The notes under the pieces: model-generated
Databases searched by the model: none
Seen by the model: the letters and a program-made list of their open reading frames with translations, nothing else
Told to the model about the DNA's origin: nothing
Part shown: positions 32,161 through 43,144 of the stretch, piece by piece
Layout of the letters: every line of letters begins with the position of its first letter
How positions within the stretch are numbered: the first letter of the stretch is position 1
NCBI RefSeq assembly: GCF_000687475.1
Contig: NC_057318.1
Coordinates: 868,001 to 932,000 of the forward strand
Direction of reading: 5' to 3'
From: Ustilaginoidea virens
Taxonomy: Eukaryota; Ascomycota; Sordariomycetes; Hypocreales; Clavicipitaceae
DNA: 64,000 nt
Made by a program: the position numbers and the translations under genes

Positions 32161-33905
32161 GGGAAAATCAATTCCCCCCCCCCCCTTTTGCCCCTTGGTC
32201 GCTGCCAATAGCGATTGCAGCAGATGATCTCGAGCAACGATCAGTACAAGCCGATGAATCGCTGCAGAAGGGGAGAGCCAAGCTTGTCCTTGTCCCTCCG
32301 CCTCAGAGCCAGGTCGGCGTTGACTGCTTCTGTTGTTTGACGACAAAACCGTGGGCTGCAAACGCTTTCAATCGCCCGGGACGAGGGATTCTTCCCGTCG
32401 CTTCGTTTTCGGCTCGGCGACTATCCGACCACAAGAGTTTTCCCAACAGGCCAGATAGCGGCAGATTCAAAAAAGTCGCAATGTCGATGGGCAGCGGCGG
32501 CTATGATTTTGAACCCGAGGTGTAGGTAGCGACTTTTGACCATGCATCTGCCCGCAGAAAAGAAACACTGGCAAAGTCGCAAGAGACCGGGGAGGACGGG
32601 CGGAATGCGCGACGATGCCGGAGAGAGTGGGCGAGGCAAGGGCTTTGATTGACGGATCACAGATGTCACGAGGGGCGGCAATCGAGGCACAATGCCAGAC
32701 GTCTCGCAACTTGCCCTGCACACCAGGTGATGCAGACGTGCGTCGAACTCCTGAAAGGCGGAATAAGGGTCAGAAGGAGACTGGAGGGAGGGGAGGGGCA
32801 AGGGGCCAGGGGCAATGGAGCAAGGGGCAAGGGGCAAGCCGGGTTGGGTTGGGCCAATTGGTCTTGGTCTGCATGGTTTGTTTGATGTGGGCAACGAACG
32901 AGTCAATAATCGGCGGCGGGCGCCAAGGGCCGACGTACCAGACAGTACCCGTCCACGGCCGTCCAGTTGGTGGGTGGGCGGGAGGGTGCATGTCTGGTGG
33001 TTTCGTGGTGGTGGTCGGCGGTAGCAGGTAGCAGGTAGTAGGCACCTAGCGGGATACGTTAGAGGTCAACTAGGTCCAGTCTGAACCATATATGTAGTGC
33101 ATACCTACCTAGGCAGCAGCTGTAGGGAGCACCGAGTGCCGAGTACCGCGCACGCGTCCTTCCAGCAGCCACCAGCGACGACGGCTGGTTATGAGCGGGC
33201 CCTACTCCGCACTCCGTACTCCGTACTCTGCGGGATTTGGCCCAATAAGGATGGCCGACACGGATGCCGCTGATCCTCATGTCCAATCCGTCAAATGTTT
33301 GCGGGCTGGTGAGAAGGCATTGGCGAACTTGACGTAGGGTGGGGGCTCCTGCTGTCGTCATTACTCAAGCACCCACCCAGGCCAGGTGCCTGGTGCCAAG
33401 TGCCACGGCCCACAGGCCACCACAGCCAACCACGTCCACCACGGCCACCACTGCAGCGTGACCCCCGCCCACCCCGTCTTGCCCGTTGTCTGGTCTGGTC
33501 TGTTTTGTTTACCTTTGACGCACCTCAAGTTGACGTTGACCGAACCTGGCTGGGGCTTGCCAAGTGCGACGCAACCCAAGACCATCATTCAGTCTCGCAG
33601 CAAACAATCTCCCATTCACCCTTACCGACCACCATCTCGAGCGTAGCTTAGCATTTTCGTCTCCACGCCAGAATTCGGCTCGCGAGGGGGGGTCCAAGTT
33701 CGCAATCCGTTCGAATCCGTTCGAATCCGTTCGAATCCGTTCGAATCCGGGCTAAAGCAGAATCTCTCGGGGACTGCCATGTCCCCGATCTGACTCGTAA
33801 TCCCGCAAAACTCCACCTGGATCAAGCAGGTTCCTTGGCCAACCATCCAATCCATCCATTCCATCCCTCGCCGCATTCTTCTGCAGAGGAACCGCCACAC
33901 CAAAC
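32161..33905. other. Divergent intergenic region, AFI1 / myosin light chain
   Basis: About 1.7 kb with both promoters. It contains a C-run next to the AFI1 start (about 32176-32188), a GGGGCAA-rich stretch at 32796-32842, TACTCCGTA motifs at about 33207-33228, a 'tacctacctagg' at about 33103-33114, and a TTCGAA decamer array (listed). No gene is seen. Confidence 0.55.
33705..33749. repeat. ATCCGTTCGA decamer array
   Basis: Four and a half direct copies of ATCCGTTCGA, each containing the palindrome TTCGAA, lie about 160 bp upstream of the myosin light-chain ATG. The 10-bp period is one helical turn, so identical faces are presented repeatedly. Confidence 0.85.
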
Positions 33906-34878
33906 ATGGTGAGAGCCAGGAACCCACCCAAAGTCATTTGGCTTCGAGCCGCGCATCCACTCGTTACTTACGCAGACGGTGCTTGCCATAGTCTGTTGCT
34001 GCCCCCTACAAGCCCTCCCCCTTGCGTTACAGCTCGCCGCCTTCCCGCAGCTCGCCGTTTCGTCGGCCAGAATCACCAGCCTCTCCGTCACCACTGCGAC
34101 GCTCTACCCCGACGACTTCCACTACAGAGGCCGGGCCAGCCGCCGCCGGCGCATCTCGATTCTCGCGGACCGGCAGCACCCCTTCCACCCCGCGGGACAG
34201 CTGGGCTCCGCGTCAACAGCTGGCCGGCACCATGAGCAGCTCGACCACGCAACCTCTGGGCAGCGGAACCGCCCTGTCGCAGCTCCAGCCTGCGCAAGTG
34301 AGGATGCTGCGCGATGGATTCCAGATTCTCGATCGAGATTGCGATGGCCTCGTCAACCGGGAGGATGTGGCCGATATGCTGGGCCAGCTAGGTATGAGTT
34401 TGTCTGCGGCTATTTACCCCACCCGAATCGATACATGCAACGGGGCGCTTATGCGCGTGCAGGACTCCCCAACGGGGCTTCGGATGTTACGCAATTCTTC
34501 CCTCCGGCAAGGCCGCAAACCATTGCCCTGGCGGCGTTTCTCAATTCGCTGGCCGAGACGCTTTGCGAGCTGTCGCCAAGCGCAGAGCTGCTGTCGGCCT
34601 TTTCGGCATTTGACGTCGACGACAGCGGCCAGGTTGACTGGACCGATCTCAGAGACGCGCTGCTCAACACGGCTCCGGAGCCTGGCGAGAAGCCCCTCAC
34701 AGAGGCGCAAGTCGATCGAGTTGTCAGCGGCTTTACCGGCAGGCGCGCCTTCAATCGAAATATCAGCGCGCAGCTGGGGGCCAAAAGGGGAGAGGTGTTC
34801 AGATACAACGAGTTTGTCAGCTCCGTCATGGGATCCAACTCGGGCACAGAGGGCTCGTCGAATGACGTCTCGGAGTAA
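33906..34878 (+). CDS. Myosin regulatory light chain, EF-hand (Cdc4/Rlc1-like)
   Basis: The model has three exons, 33906-33908 (only the ATG), 34013-34391 and 34463-34878, for 265 aa. The protein is a calmodulin-family light chain, expected to bind a myosin heavy-chain neck during septation and polarised growth. The first 75 residues are a Ser/Pro/Arg-rich extension, usual in filamentous ascomycetes. EF-hand 1 is 'FQILDRDCDGLVNREDVADM', with Asp at positions 1, 3, 5 and 12. A later hand, 'FDVDDSGQVDWTDLRDAL', is also close to canonical. 'FFPPARPQTIALAAFLNSLA' and 'VDRVVSGFTGRRAFNRN' are typical of this fungal family. Exon 2 to exon 3 is firm (phase 1, 'QLGLPNGASDV'). The ATG-only first exon is inferred: ATG is followed directly by GTGAGA, and an acceptor at 34011-34012 restores phase. 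The internal ATG before 'SSSTTQPLGSG' is an alternative start. Confidence 0.8.
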
Positions 34879-36088
34879 TGGCTTCACGCTGCAGGACGGG
34901 GAAGAAGTGATTTTTTCAAAGAGGCGGCTTGAAAAACGAAGCGTCATGGGGCCGCGGAGCTGTGCAGGATTGATTTGTTTTGGGATTCATGATTAGCCTG
35001 TGCAGATTTTGTAAATACCAGTCGTGTGAGCCGGATCCAATACCTCAGCAACAAGATGTGCCGCCTCACAAGTTACAACTTGTCGGCGCCAGCAAACATG
35101 GCCGACTCGCCATTGGCGTGTGTTTGACTGGCCACCCCGGTACCAGAGTTCAAGCAGCCAGAGCCATACCAACCTCTAGCCCGATTGGGACGAACGATGA
35201 AAAAAAAAAAAAAAAAAATAGCGACCTTTTTTCAGCAGCTCAGACGAGCACGGCCCTTCAAAATGCAAAAGGACAAACTACTCGCTCGGCCAAAGGGCGA
35301 AGACAAGATGCGGCTGTTCACGGGGGCTTGTCCGGCGCGAAACGAAGCAAAAAAAGAAAGGAGGCGCCGGCAGACTGCCCCTTGACTTGCTGTTGTCACG
35401 GAGCAAACCGTCTTTGTCTCCTTTGTTGCGGCTCAGGTTGATCCTGCTTTCCCAAAGCTTCATGATAGATAGATACAAGCGCTTCAGGCGGCGTCATGAG
35501 AACCTACCTAGGTAGTTGTGGCACGGCTGGCTCGTGCCCGCGAGGAAGGAAACTTGTCGCGGCGGAAACCCGGCGGTTTATTCTCCAGCACGACAATACC
35601 CAGAGCCGCACTGAACAATACAGCTACGGGGGGTATTGTGTGCAGAAAAAGGACAAGTCCATCATCCACCAAGTTTTCTCGAGCGACCATACTATATATA
35701 TCTCACCCGGTCGTGGCGCCTCTAGGTCGCCGACTTTTCATCCGTCCGGCAGTGCATCCTGAGCAAGTCATTGAGCTGAGCTGGACGTAGGAAACGGATA
35801 CGGGAGGTGTATTTATATCTGTCGAGTTATTTTAACCTCTGGCAGCCCACGCTATGACGGCAAACCCCAACGGTTTTATCCAAGATGGAAACAGATGAGG
35901 GGGGGGGGTTGGTTTTCTCGAGCACAAGACTTGCTCGGAAGTAGTTTTAACCTTGGGCCGCATCTTCCTACTTAAGAGCAGCATCCCCTCGGATGCTCCA
36001 CTCGTGTTGACGAGCTTGTCGGCATCACTGGTATTTCGAAACACGGAAGAGCTTTGCAAGAATCTACGAAGTAGCCCCAGCTGTGATT
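34879..36088. other. Intergenic, 1.2 kb
   Basis: No supported gene. It holds an A-run near 35200-35218, a CCTACCTAGGTAG motif at about 35503-35516, a 'tatatatatctc' stretch near 35693, and the promoter of the six-cysteine secreted protein, with short C/T and G runs. Confidence 0.5.
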
Positions 36089-36532
36089 ATGAGGATCGCT
36101 GCTGCTGCTGTTGCCTTTGGAGCACTTGGCGCGGCGTTTACACCGCTTCCACCCAAGTTCTTCAACGAGCCTGCGTCTCCTTGGAGCAAACCCTCGGCTC
36201 CCTTGCCTATCCAGCCCAGCGAGCAGGACCTTGCGGGAGTAAGCTTGGCGCTTTGATCCTGCTCTACGAGGCATCCGGGGGAACAACGTCACTAATGATG
36301 GCTGTTCAGTTGTGCGACAAGGCCACGAATAGGTGCCATTACATAAAGCAAACTGAGGACGGCAAGTCATTCCAAGTCAAGGTTGCAAACTGCAATCAGA
36401 CGGTGAGTTGCGCTTGTTGGTGCTGGACACTGGTCGAGAGGAGTAAACTAAGCCGGGACACGAAAACAGTGCACAGGGGCGGCCCACGCTTGCTCGGCCG
36501 ACGAGAAGACCAACTCGGTCACCTGTAGTTGA
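36089..36532 (+). CDS. Small secreted six-cysteine protein, three exons
   Basis: Exons 36089-36238, 36310-36402 and 36470-36532 encode 101 aa. No frame is long by itself, so the gene is easily missed. Residues 1-17 or so form a signal peptide ('MRIAAAAVAFGALGAAFT'). A Pro-rich stretch follows ('PLPPKFFNEPASPWSKPSAP'). The C-terminal half has six cysteines spaced C-x6-C-x18-C-x3-C-x6-C-x10-C ('LCDKATNRCHYI', 'ANCNQTCTGAAHACSAD', ending 'SVTCS'). All three splice sites are canonical (GTAAGC, GTGAGT, two CAG acceptors) and all junctions are phase 0. The first intron ends with TTCAG. I do not recognise a named family. Small size, secretion and disulfide-ready cysteines are those of an effector-like or antimicrobial-like protein, but that is inference. 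A 12-bp minisatellite begins 30 bp after the stop. Confidence 0.7.
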
Positions 36533-38591
36533 TGTCAACGAGGCATGGAGAGACGGGGGCTCGGGAGTGAGTCTGGGAGTGAGTATGGGAGTGGGTATGG
36601 GAGTGAGTATGGGAGTGAGTATAGGAGTGAGTCTAAGAGAGGGCGCAAGGAGGCATGAACCAGTAGCTGAATTGGCTATTGTCGCTGTTGTCATGGACAA
36701 AGAATCCAGAGGCAGTTTTCCACAATCGGTAAACAGGCGTGATTCATCACTGGTGAGACTGAACACTGAGCCTGAGCAGTGACGAGTTACCTATGTACCT
36801 ACCTAGTTGGCTACTCCGTACATATCTCAACGGCGTAGCCCCACTGAACCTTCTAGAAACATCTCTCGATAAGTGCAAGGCCCCGTTAGTAGCCTGGCGT
36901 TCTTTATACGGCTCATTGCTTACACCCACCCCCTACCGAGAACGGCAAGGGACCGATCCTGTTCTTTGATTCTTTGAGTCCTTTAGAGGTCACGTCCGTG
37001 ATGACACCATATCTAGACGACGCTCTCCTTGGGCTGCCAGCGAGCTCGCTGCAGGCAGAGTGGTCGAAACAACGCAGGTGATGGAAACGTTTGACTGATT
37101 CGCGGATGGGCTCGAGCCACGTCGATTGGGCGAGGAACGGCTTGGCTGAAAAGACAAAGGCTGGGAGGCTCGCAAAGCAACGGCGACAAACATACTCGTT
37201 GATCTCCGAGGCTGGAGGAATATGTATGTCAATGTGCTGCAGCTCGAGTCGTCGCTCTCCTGTGGCAAAGTGGAGGGTTAAGCCCCCCCGGTATCGGTGG
37301 TTGATGCTGCACAGTGCATGGAACGCTGACCACGACGTTGCTAATGGCCGACGGGCTTATTCATGGCGATGGTGCATTACCGTTGCCACCGCTGTCGGAA
37401 AAAGAAAAGCCCGTTGCGTCTGGTTCTACTCTGCTGACACCCTCTGTACGGAGCAATGCTGCTACCATACTACCCTAACCCGTTGGTAGATACATAGATG
37501 TGCCGTTGAGATGGCAAGCCCGTACCGGCTGGGCCATCCCATCCCAGCCACAAGCGCGCCGCCACAGGGCGACACGGGGGGTGTCGTTTCGGAAAGGGTC
37601 TTCTGGTCAACTTCACCCATGCCGAATCTCTGCCCCCGTGATATTGGGACAGACGGCATTGCGTGCGTGTGCTTTGGGCCGAAATCAAGGTCTGCAGGGC
37701 CATCGAGGCAACGCAGCGACCCGTCAGTCTGCTTCCTCAAGGTCAAGCTTCCCGTCAATCCGTGTCGGTACATCTCAAGCCGGTATCTGCATGGCACATG
37801 CACCGAAGGACAGAAAGGGTGTGGCCCGAAATGCGCTGTCGAAACCCCCCCCGGGCCGACCGCCCATCACTGCTGTCAACAGCTCTCTGGACGCCCAGGC
37901 AGCAGCTGGTTGACCCTTCCATGTGCCCAGTGCAGCTCAGCTGGTCTGGTCTGGGGTCTCGGGTGCTATCAATTCAACCTGCCGGGTCATAAATTAGCAC
38001 TCATCTTGCCGCCCAGCCAAACGCAGCCAAGTCTCCAGTCACTTCTGCCTGCTTGTCCTGTCACCTGTGCACCTGATAAATCGTCGGCTGGGCTTTTCAT
38101 CTCGTCCCAGGCCCCTTCCCTCTCCCTTTCTTTCTCTTCACGCTCTGCTTGCTTGCACCTGTACGCCGTACGCTCCGATACTCCAGACGGGCCGTGGCTA
38201 GTTTTCCTCCGCTCTCGAACCTGAAGTCCTGGTCCTGGCCAAGCCGACGAGAGACTCGTGCAATTTTTTTTTCCTTCTGCCGTCTGTCGCCAACACCCTC
38301 TTTACAACGGAACGGAACCGTTGATACCTGGATAGCTCGGGACGGCCCAGGAGTAACCCCCCCTTTAACCGCGCAAACAACCACACACACACTTTCGGGA
38401 CTTTATCGCCCCCCCTCCGCCCCCCCCCCTTTAGGCTCTTGCTGCTCCGTTAAAAGGCCGCCCCACCCCCCCCTCGCTGTTCCAATATCCGGCATAACCT
38501 TGTTTCGGGACAGCCCTGCTCCATCCAAGTCTGGCCTGGCCGTCCCGCCCTCCCCCCAGCGAGTGCCCAGAGCCCTTTGGCGCCGCCCAGA
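36533..38591. other. Intergenic, 2.1 kb
   Basis: A minisatellite (listed) follows the secreted-protein gene. 'acctatgtacctacctag' and 'ctactccgtacat' lie at about 36789-36823. The 38100-38590 stretch is strongly C/T-rich, as expected for the leader of the TPR-J gene. No supported gene. Confidence 0.5.
36562..36636. repeat. GGGAGTGAGTAT 12-bp minisatellite
   Basis: About six imperfect copies of GGGAGTGAGTAT lie just downstream of the six-cysteine secreted-protein gene. Each unit contains a GTGAGT donor-like hexamer. Confidence 0.85.
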
Positions 38592-40980
38592 ATGAAGTTC
38601 TTTGGGGGCAGCAAAAAGCAGTCGTCGACTTCCTCGTCCAAAAAGCACACTCCTAGCTCTAGCCTCGACGAGCGCGACTTCTTTCTGCACCAACCACATC
38701 CGCAGTCGGAGCCTCCGTCGCCCACAAAGTCGTCCAGGAATAACGTCAATAAGTCGGCCGCGAAAAAAAGTCCTCGACCCACATCATACCGGGAATCCAA
38801 GGGAACAGAAAACCCTTCTTCACCCTTGTCGTCGTCGGCATCTACTCCACGGCACGCGCGGCTGTCCAGGCACGCCACCGAGCCCTCAACGTCTTCCTCA
38901 CGACGCAGCAAAGTCGACTTTGACACACACCCGCTAAACCTGCCGCCCGAGGAGCGCCGTCGTCTATCCAAGCTGTCCAATTCCAACATGAGTGACAAGA
39001 TGGACATCGACTGTGAGCCAGTCAATGGCGTCTCATCGCCTGCTTCGCAGAAACAGAATCAGCACAGCCAGAATCCTTCTGCTCAGACAAACTTTTCGGT
39101 TCCAATCACCAACGGCAACCATCACGATGAGGCCCCTGCGCCGCCGCCACACAAGTCGAACCCCTCTAGCCCTATACCGACCCCCCAGGATGATGCAGAG
39201 GCATACAAGGCGGCGGGTAACAGATTTTTCAAGGAAAGGAATTACACAAAGGCTATCGAACAATACTCCAAGGGTACTTCCCCCCCTAGCCGTCATTTTT
39301 GCATGCTCGTTTGGTGGGCTTTTTTTTTTTCTTTTCTCTCCATCCCTTGTCTTTTCCTTTTTTTTCTTTATGTGTTTTCTTTGTGTCTACATCTTCTTTG
39401 TCTTTCTTTTTTTCCCGTTCGTGCTCTATACCGACGCTCAACTGACACTTCCATCGTAGCCGTCGATTTGTTCCCAGATTCCTCCACCTATCTGAGCAAC
39501 CGAGCCGCCGCGCGCATGTCCAACGGTCAATTTGTCCTCGCCTTGGAGGACTGCAGCCGCGCCGCCGATGTCGATTCACAAAACGCCAAGATTCTGCTAC
39601 GGCTTGCCCGCATCTACACTGCCCTAGGCCGGCCCGAGGAAGCCATGACTACTTTTGGTCGAATCTCACCAACGCCAACTGCCAAGGATATGGCCCCTAC
39701 CAAAGAAATGCTGCACCATATCAATTCTGCCAAGGAGACGCTGGATAGGGGAACGGCTGTTTCCATGGTCTTGCATGCATTGGATCAGGCCGAGCGCGGA
39801 CTGGGGCCTGGCGTGACGAAACCTCGCAAGTGGCAACTCATGCGTGGAGAGGCATATCTCAAAATGGGTCGTGAAAACGCTCTTGGCGAGGCTCAGAACA
39901 TTGCCATGTCACTGTTACGTAGCAACAGTCAGGATCCCGAGGCCCTCGTTCTCCGAGGGCGAGTTCTCTACGGACAAGGCGATAACGAAAAGGCCGTCCA
40001 GTCGTTCCGCATGGCGCTCAGCTGCGATCCCGACTTCCGCGATGCTGTCAAGTGGTTGAAGACTGTGCAGAAGTTGGACCGGATGAAGGAGGAGGGTAAC
40101 GGGGAATTCAAGGCAGGTCGATGGCGGACTGCCATTGACAAGTACTCGGCTGCCCTTGAAATCGATCCGTGCAACAAGAACATCAACGCGAAGCTTCTCC
40201 AGAATCGAGCTCAGTGCAAAATCAAGCTCAAACAGTACCACGGCGCCATTGCTGATGCCGAGAAGGCCATCAGCCTCGATCCTAGCTATACCAGGGCTAG
40301 GAAGACCAAGGCAAATGCATTGGGCCAGTCTGGAAACTGGGAAGAGTCCGTGCGCGAATGGAAGTCAATTCAGGAGCTTGACCCAGAGGACCGCACTATA
40401 CCAAAGGAGATTCGAAAAGCCGAGCTTGAGCTGAAGAAGAGTCAGCGAAAAGACTACTACAAGATCATGGGTTTGGAGAAGGATTGCGGTCCTGATGATA
40501 TCAAGAAGGCTTATCGCAAAATGGCCATCAAGCTGCATCCTGACAAAAACCCAGATGACCCCGAGGCGGAAGCCAAGTTTAAGGATATGCAAGAAGCCTA
40601 TGAGACCTTGAGCGATCCCAAGTAAGTACACCTTTTGTCGCCTGTGGACGGACCTTGACGCGAAGTAAGGCGTGATGGTGAAAAAAAAAAGAAAAGAGAA
40701 TGCTGACTCTGTTGGCAGGAAAAAGGCTTCCTATGACAACGGCGACGATCTCCTTGATCCGGCAGACATGTTTGGCGGCGGCGGTATGGGCGGAGGCATG
40801 GGTGGCATCGACCCTGAGATTCTGTTCAGCATGATGGGCAACCAGGGCGGTTTCGGCGGTGGCGGACCCCGACATGCCGGCGGCTTCCCTGGCAACGGTG
40901 GTTTCCCAGCAGGGGCCACGTTCAGCTTCGGCAACGGTGCCGGCGCCCATGCACGAGGCGGAGGGTTCCCTTTCCAGTGA
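38592..40980 (+). CDS. TPR and J-domain co-chaperone (DNAJC7-like)
   Basis: Three exons, 38592-39273, 39460-40621 and 40719-40980, encode 701 aa to the first stop. Such proteins couple Hsp70, through the J domain, and Hsp90 clients, through TPR repeats. The first 200 residues are Ser/Thr/Lys-rich and disordered. TPR units begin at '[20 protein letters not shown]' and recur ('[17 protein letters not shown]', '[18 protein letters not shown]', '[16 protein letters not shown]'). The J domain starts '[20 protein letters not shown]' and has the catalytic HPD in '[19 protein letters not shown]'. The C terminus is Gly/Phe/Met-rich, ending 'GGGFPFQ'. Intron 1 is pyrimidine-rich; the second restores '[14 protein letters not shown]'. 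The stop is TGA followed by CAA, and the same frame stays open for another 120 codons (next entry). Confidence 0.9.
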
Positions 40981-41343
40981 CAACCCGTCAACGACGCGGA
41001 CGAAACGGGAAGCGAGGATGAAGAGGCTGCGGAATGGGGAGCCGACGAGGCAGCCGATTCCTGGGACGACGGTGGCTTTCCGGATGAGCATGTCCCGGCC
41101 AAGCAAGAGCTTCGGCACGAGTACGAGCAGCGCCGACAGGCTCGTGATGAGCTGGTCGAAACGCTGCGGCGGTACGGCACGGTAATCTTGGGGGCGTTGG
41201 TTTTGCTGCCGACCCACGTTGTGGTGCTTGCTGTTTTGGGCGCAGCGCTGGTATATATGTTGACGCGATATGCTCGGCCAGCAGAGCCGGGGGGGGGGGG
41301 GGGGGGGAGAGGAGGACTAGGTAGAGAGAGGAGGGCAGGATAG
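40981..41343 (+). other. In-frame open extension after the TPR-J stop codon
   Basis: Directly after the TGA of the TPR-J gene the same frame stays open to TAG at 41341-41343. It has coding character: an acidic stretch with Trp ('DEEAAEWGADEAADSWDDGG'), then a charged helix ('RHEYEQRRQARDELVETLRR'), then a strongly hydrophobic segment ('YGTVILGALVLLPTHVVVL' and 'AVLGAALVYML') like a membrane anchor. It ends in a Gly run encoded by 19 G. No separate start codon in this frame precedes it except in the TPR-J gene. Options are stop-codon readthrough, an unseen alternative splice, a recent nonsense change, or chance in GC-rich DNA. Confidence 0.45.
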
Positions 41344-41963
41344 ACTTCTTTGCAAAATCCCTAGGCAAAAGCTCTGCCTTTCCCTGACGAGGCTAGGAAG
41401 AGCCCTGTTCAGACCTGCAGGTCCGAACGATGTGTACAAGGTGCTAGGTACCGTTTGCATCGCCGGCACCACATCAGGGCGTTTCAGCTCGATGATATTT
41501 CTCGCATTGTCCTTTTTATTTTACTTTTTTTTTTCTTTTTTTCTGACTTTCTTTCTTTCTTTCCATTTTTGACTTCCCCTCCGGCGGTCCGGTCCCGTCG
41601 AGTCTGGCATGTTGGGAAAACAGCACCGAGATGGCGGCATGTGCCACCCAGGAGTAATGGCTGGCTGGCTGGCTGGCTCACTGGGACACGGCGCATCCGG
41701 GAACAAGCGGCACATGCGACGGGGCCCCGGGTCTGGCGGGGCAGAGAGGGCCATGTGCATGTAGACCAGCGACGGTGCAAGCCGCATCCGGCCATCTCCT
41801 CACGCCCCGGCCGTGCAGGAAACGTCGACCAAAGCCCATCATCCTCCCGCCGCCGCTTGGGTATCACGAAATGCACAAACCTCCGGGCCTCGCCAGCTCC
41901 CCCCCCAAACCGCCATGTCCCGAACAACAACAACAACAACAACGACCCGTCCCCGCGCCGCCC
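41344..41963. other. Convergent region between TPR-J gene and MED10
   Basis: T-rich sequence at 41513-41565, 'ggctggctggctggctgg' at about 41660-41678, and an AAC trinucleotide run near 41925-41942. No gene is seen. Confidence 0.55.
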
Positions 41964-42574
41964 CTACTCCCCGTCCGCCCCTCCCAGCGGCCCCCCCCCC
42001 GTCTCGCGCAGCACCCGGTCCACATCCCCCCGCAGCTCGGGCATCGCGCCCGCCACCTCCCGCGCCAGCGCGTCGCGAAACTCCCCAAACGCGCGGGCCT
42101 TGCCCCGCATGAGCTGGTTGCCCCGGCGGACGAGCTCGACAAACTCGCGCGTGTAGATGTCCGGGTTGCGCCCGTTCTCCACGTACTCCAGCAGCTCGGG
42201 CGGCACGGCGGGCAGCCTCGCGTGCGGGGACGTCGTCGTCGCGTGCAGCGACTGCAGCGACTGCGAGAGCGCCTTTCTGCGCGGGCACGCCAAGGGGAGG
42301 GGTCAGCAACGCAGCGCCTAGCCGGTGGGCCGGGGGTGGCAAGAAAATCGGGGGGGGGGGAGGGTTACGTTTCGTTGGAGAGCACCTGGCGGGTTGGGCG
42401 GCCGGTCGTGTCGTACGTCGAGACCTGGACCATGATCTGGTAGAGGTCCTGGATGATGTCTTTGAGCTGCTCTGTAGGGAGGTCAGCAGGTAGGCCCGGT
42501 GGTGGGGGGGAAGACGACGGGAGGGGGGGAAACTTGCGCTCGAGACTGTCGTGGTCTCTGTCGAGGGGGGCCAT
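41964..42574 (-). CDS. MED10: Mediator subunit 10 (Med10/Nut2)
   Basis: Three exons, 42538-42574, 42369-42471 and 41964-42276, encode 150 aa. Med10 belongs to the middle module of Mediator and relays activator signals to RNA polymerase II. The conserved core is 'QLKDIIQDLYQIMVQVSTYD', then 'TTGRPTRQVLSNE', 'KALSQSLQSLHA', 'LPAVPPELLEYVENGRNPDI' and 'YTREFVELVRRGNQLMRGK'. Intron 2 is GT-AG. Intron 1 has a clear branch site and acceptor (CTGAC, then CTACAG 6-11 nt on), but no GT donor gives a sensible phase. A GC donor, C|GCAAGT at 42537, does, and yields 'DSLEQQLKD' as in homologues. Without splicing, about 22 extra Pro/Ser-rich residues would be inserted in frame. The C-terminal part is well supported. 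Confidence 0.87.
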
Positions 42575-43144
42575 GGTTGGAGGTTTGGAGGTTGGAAAGG
42601 TGATGATGGATGTCTTGGGGCGGTGGATGCGGCGGCTGAGGTGGGGTCTTGGGCCGTCATCGGCGCGCTGATCCGAGCTCTGCTTAGTAAAGCTGGCTGC
42701 GGAGGTTGGGTCTCCGCCAGTAAAGGTCGTTATTTTTCACGCTTTGCAGAAAACAAACATCACGACGCAATATCTGTTGAGTGGTTCTTTCTTTTGCTTG
42801 TATTTGCTTACTTTTTTTTTTGCAGCTACGGTGTCAAGTTCCATTCTAGAAGAACTTTATTAACCTTATACTACTTGAAACGAGATATTACGCCGCCTCC
42901 GTGGACAACACACCCATCATCCCCGTCCGCCAAGTATCCTCCCCCGCCTTGATAAACGTTTCTTTCCTTCATTTACATGCCAGTCTCCATGCAGGTGTCA
43001 TTTGGCATTCTGCGAGAAACAGAAAATGCGTGGTGGAAAATAAAAAAAAAAAAAAAGTTTGAATAAAAGAGGGCAAGCGAGAGAATAGAAAGAGTAAAAA
43101 AAGATTAAAAAGAAGCCGTTCAAGCATAAAACAAACCATCGGGT
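42575..43144. other. Intergenic, MED10 / repeat protein
   Basis: The MED10 upstream region and the 3' flank of the repeat surface protein gene. A/T-rich runs lie at 42780-42830 and 43030-43110. No gene is seen. Confidence 0.5.
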
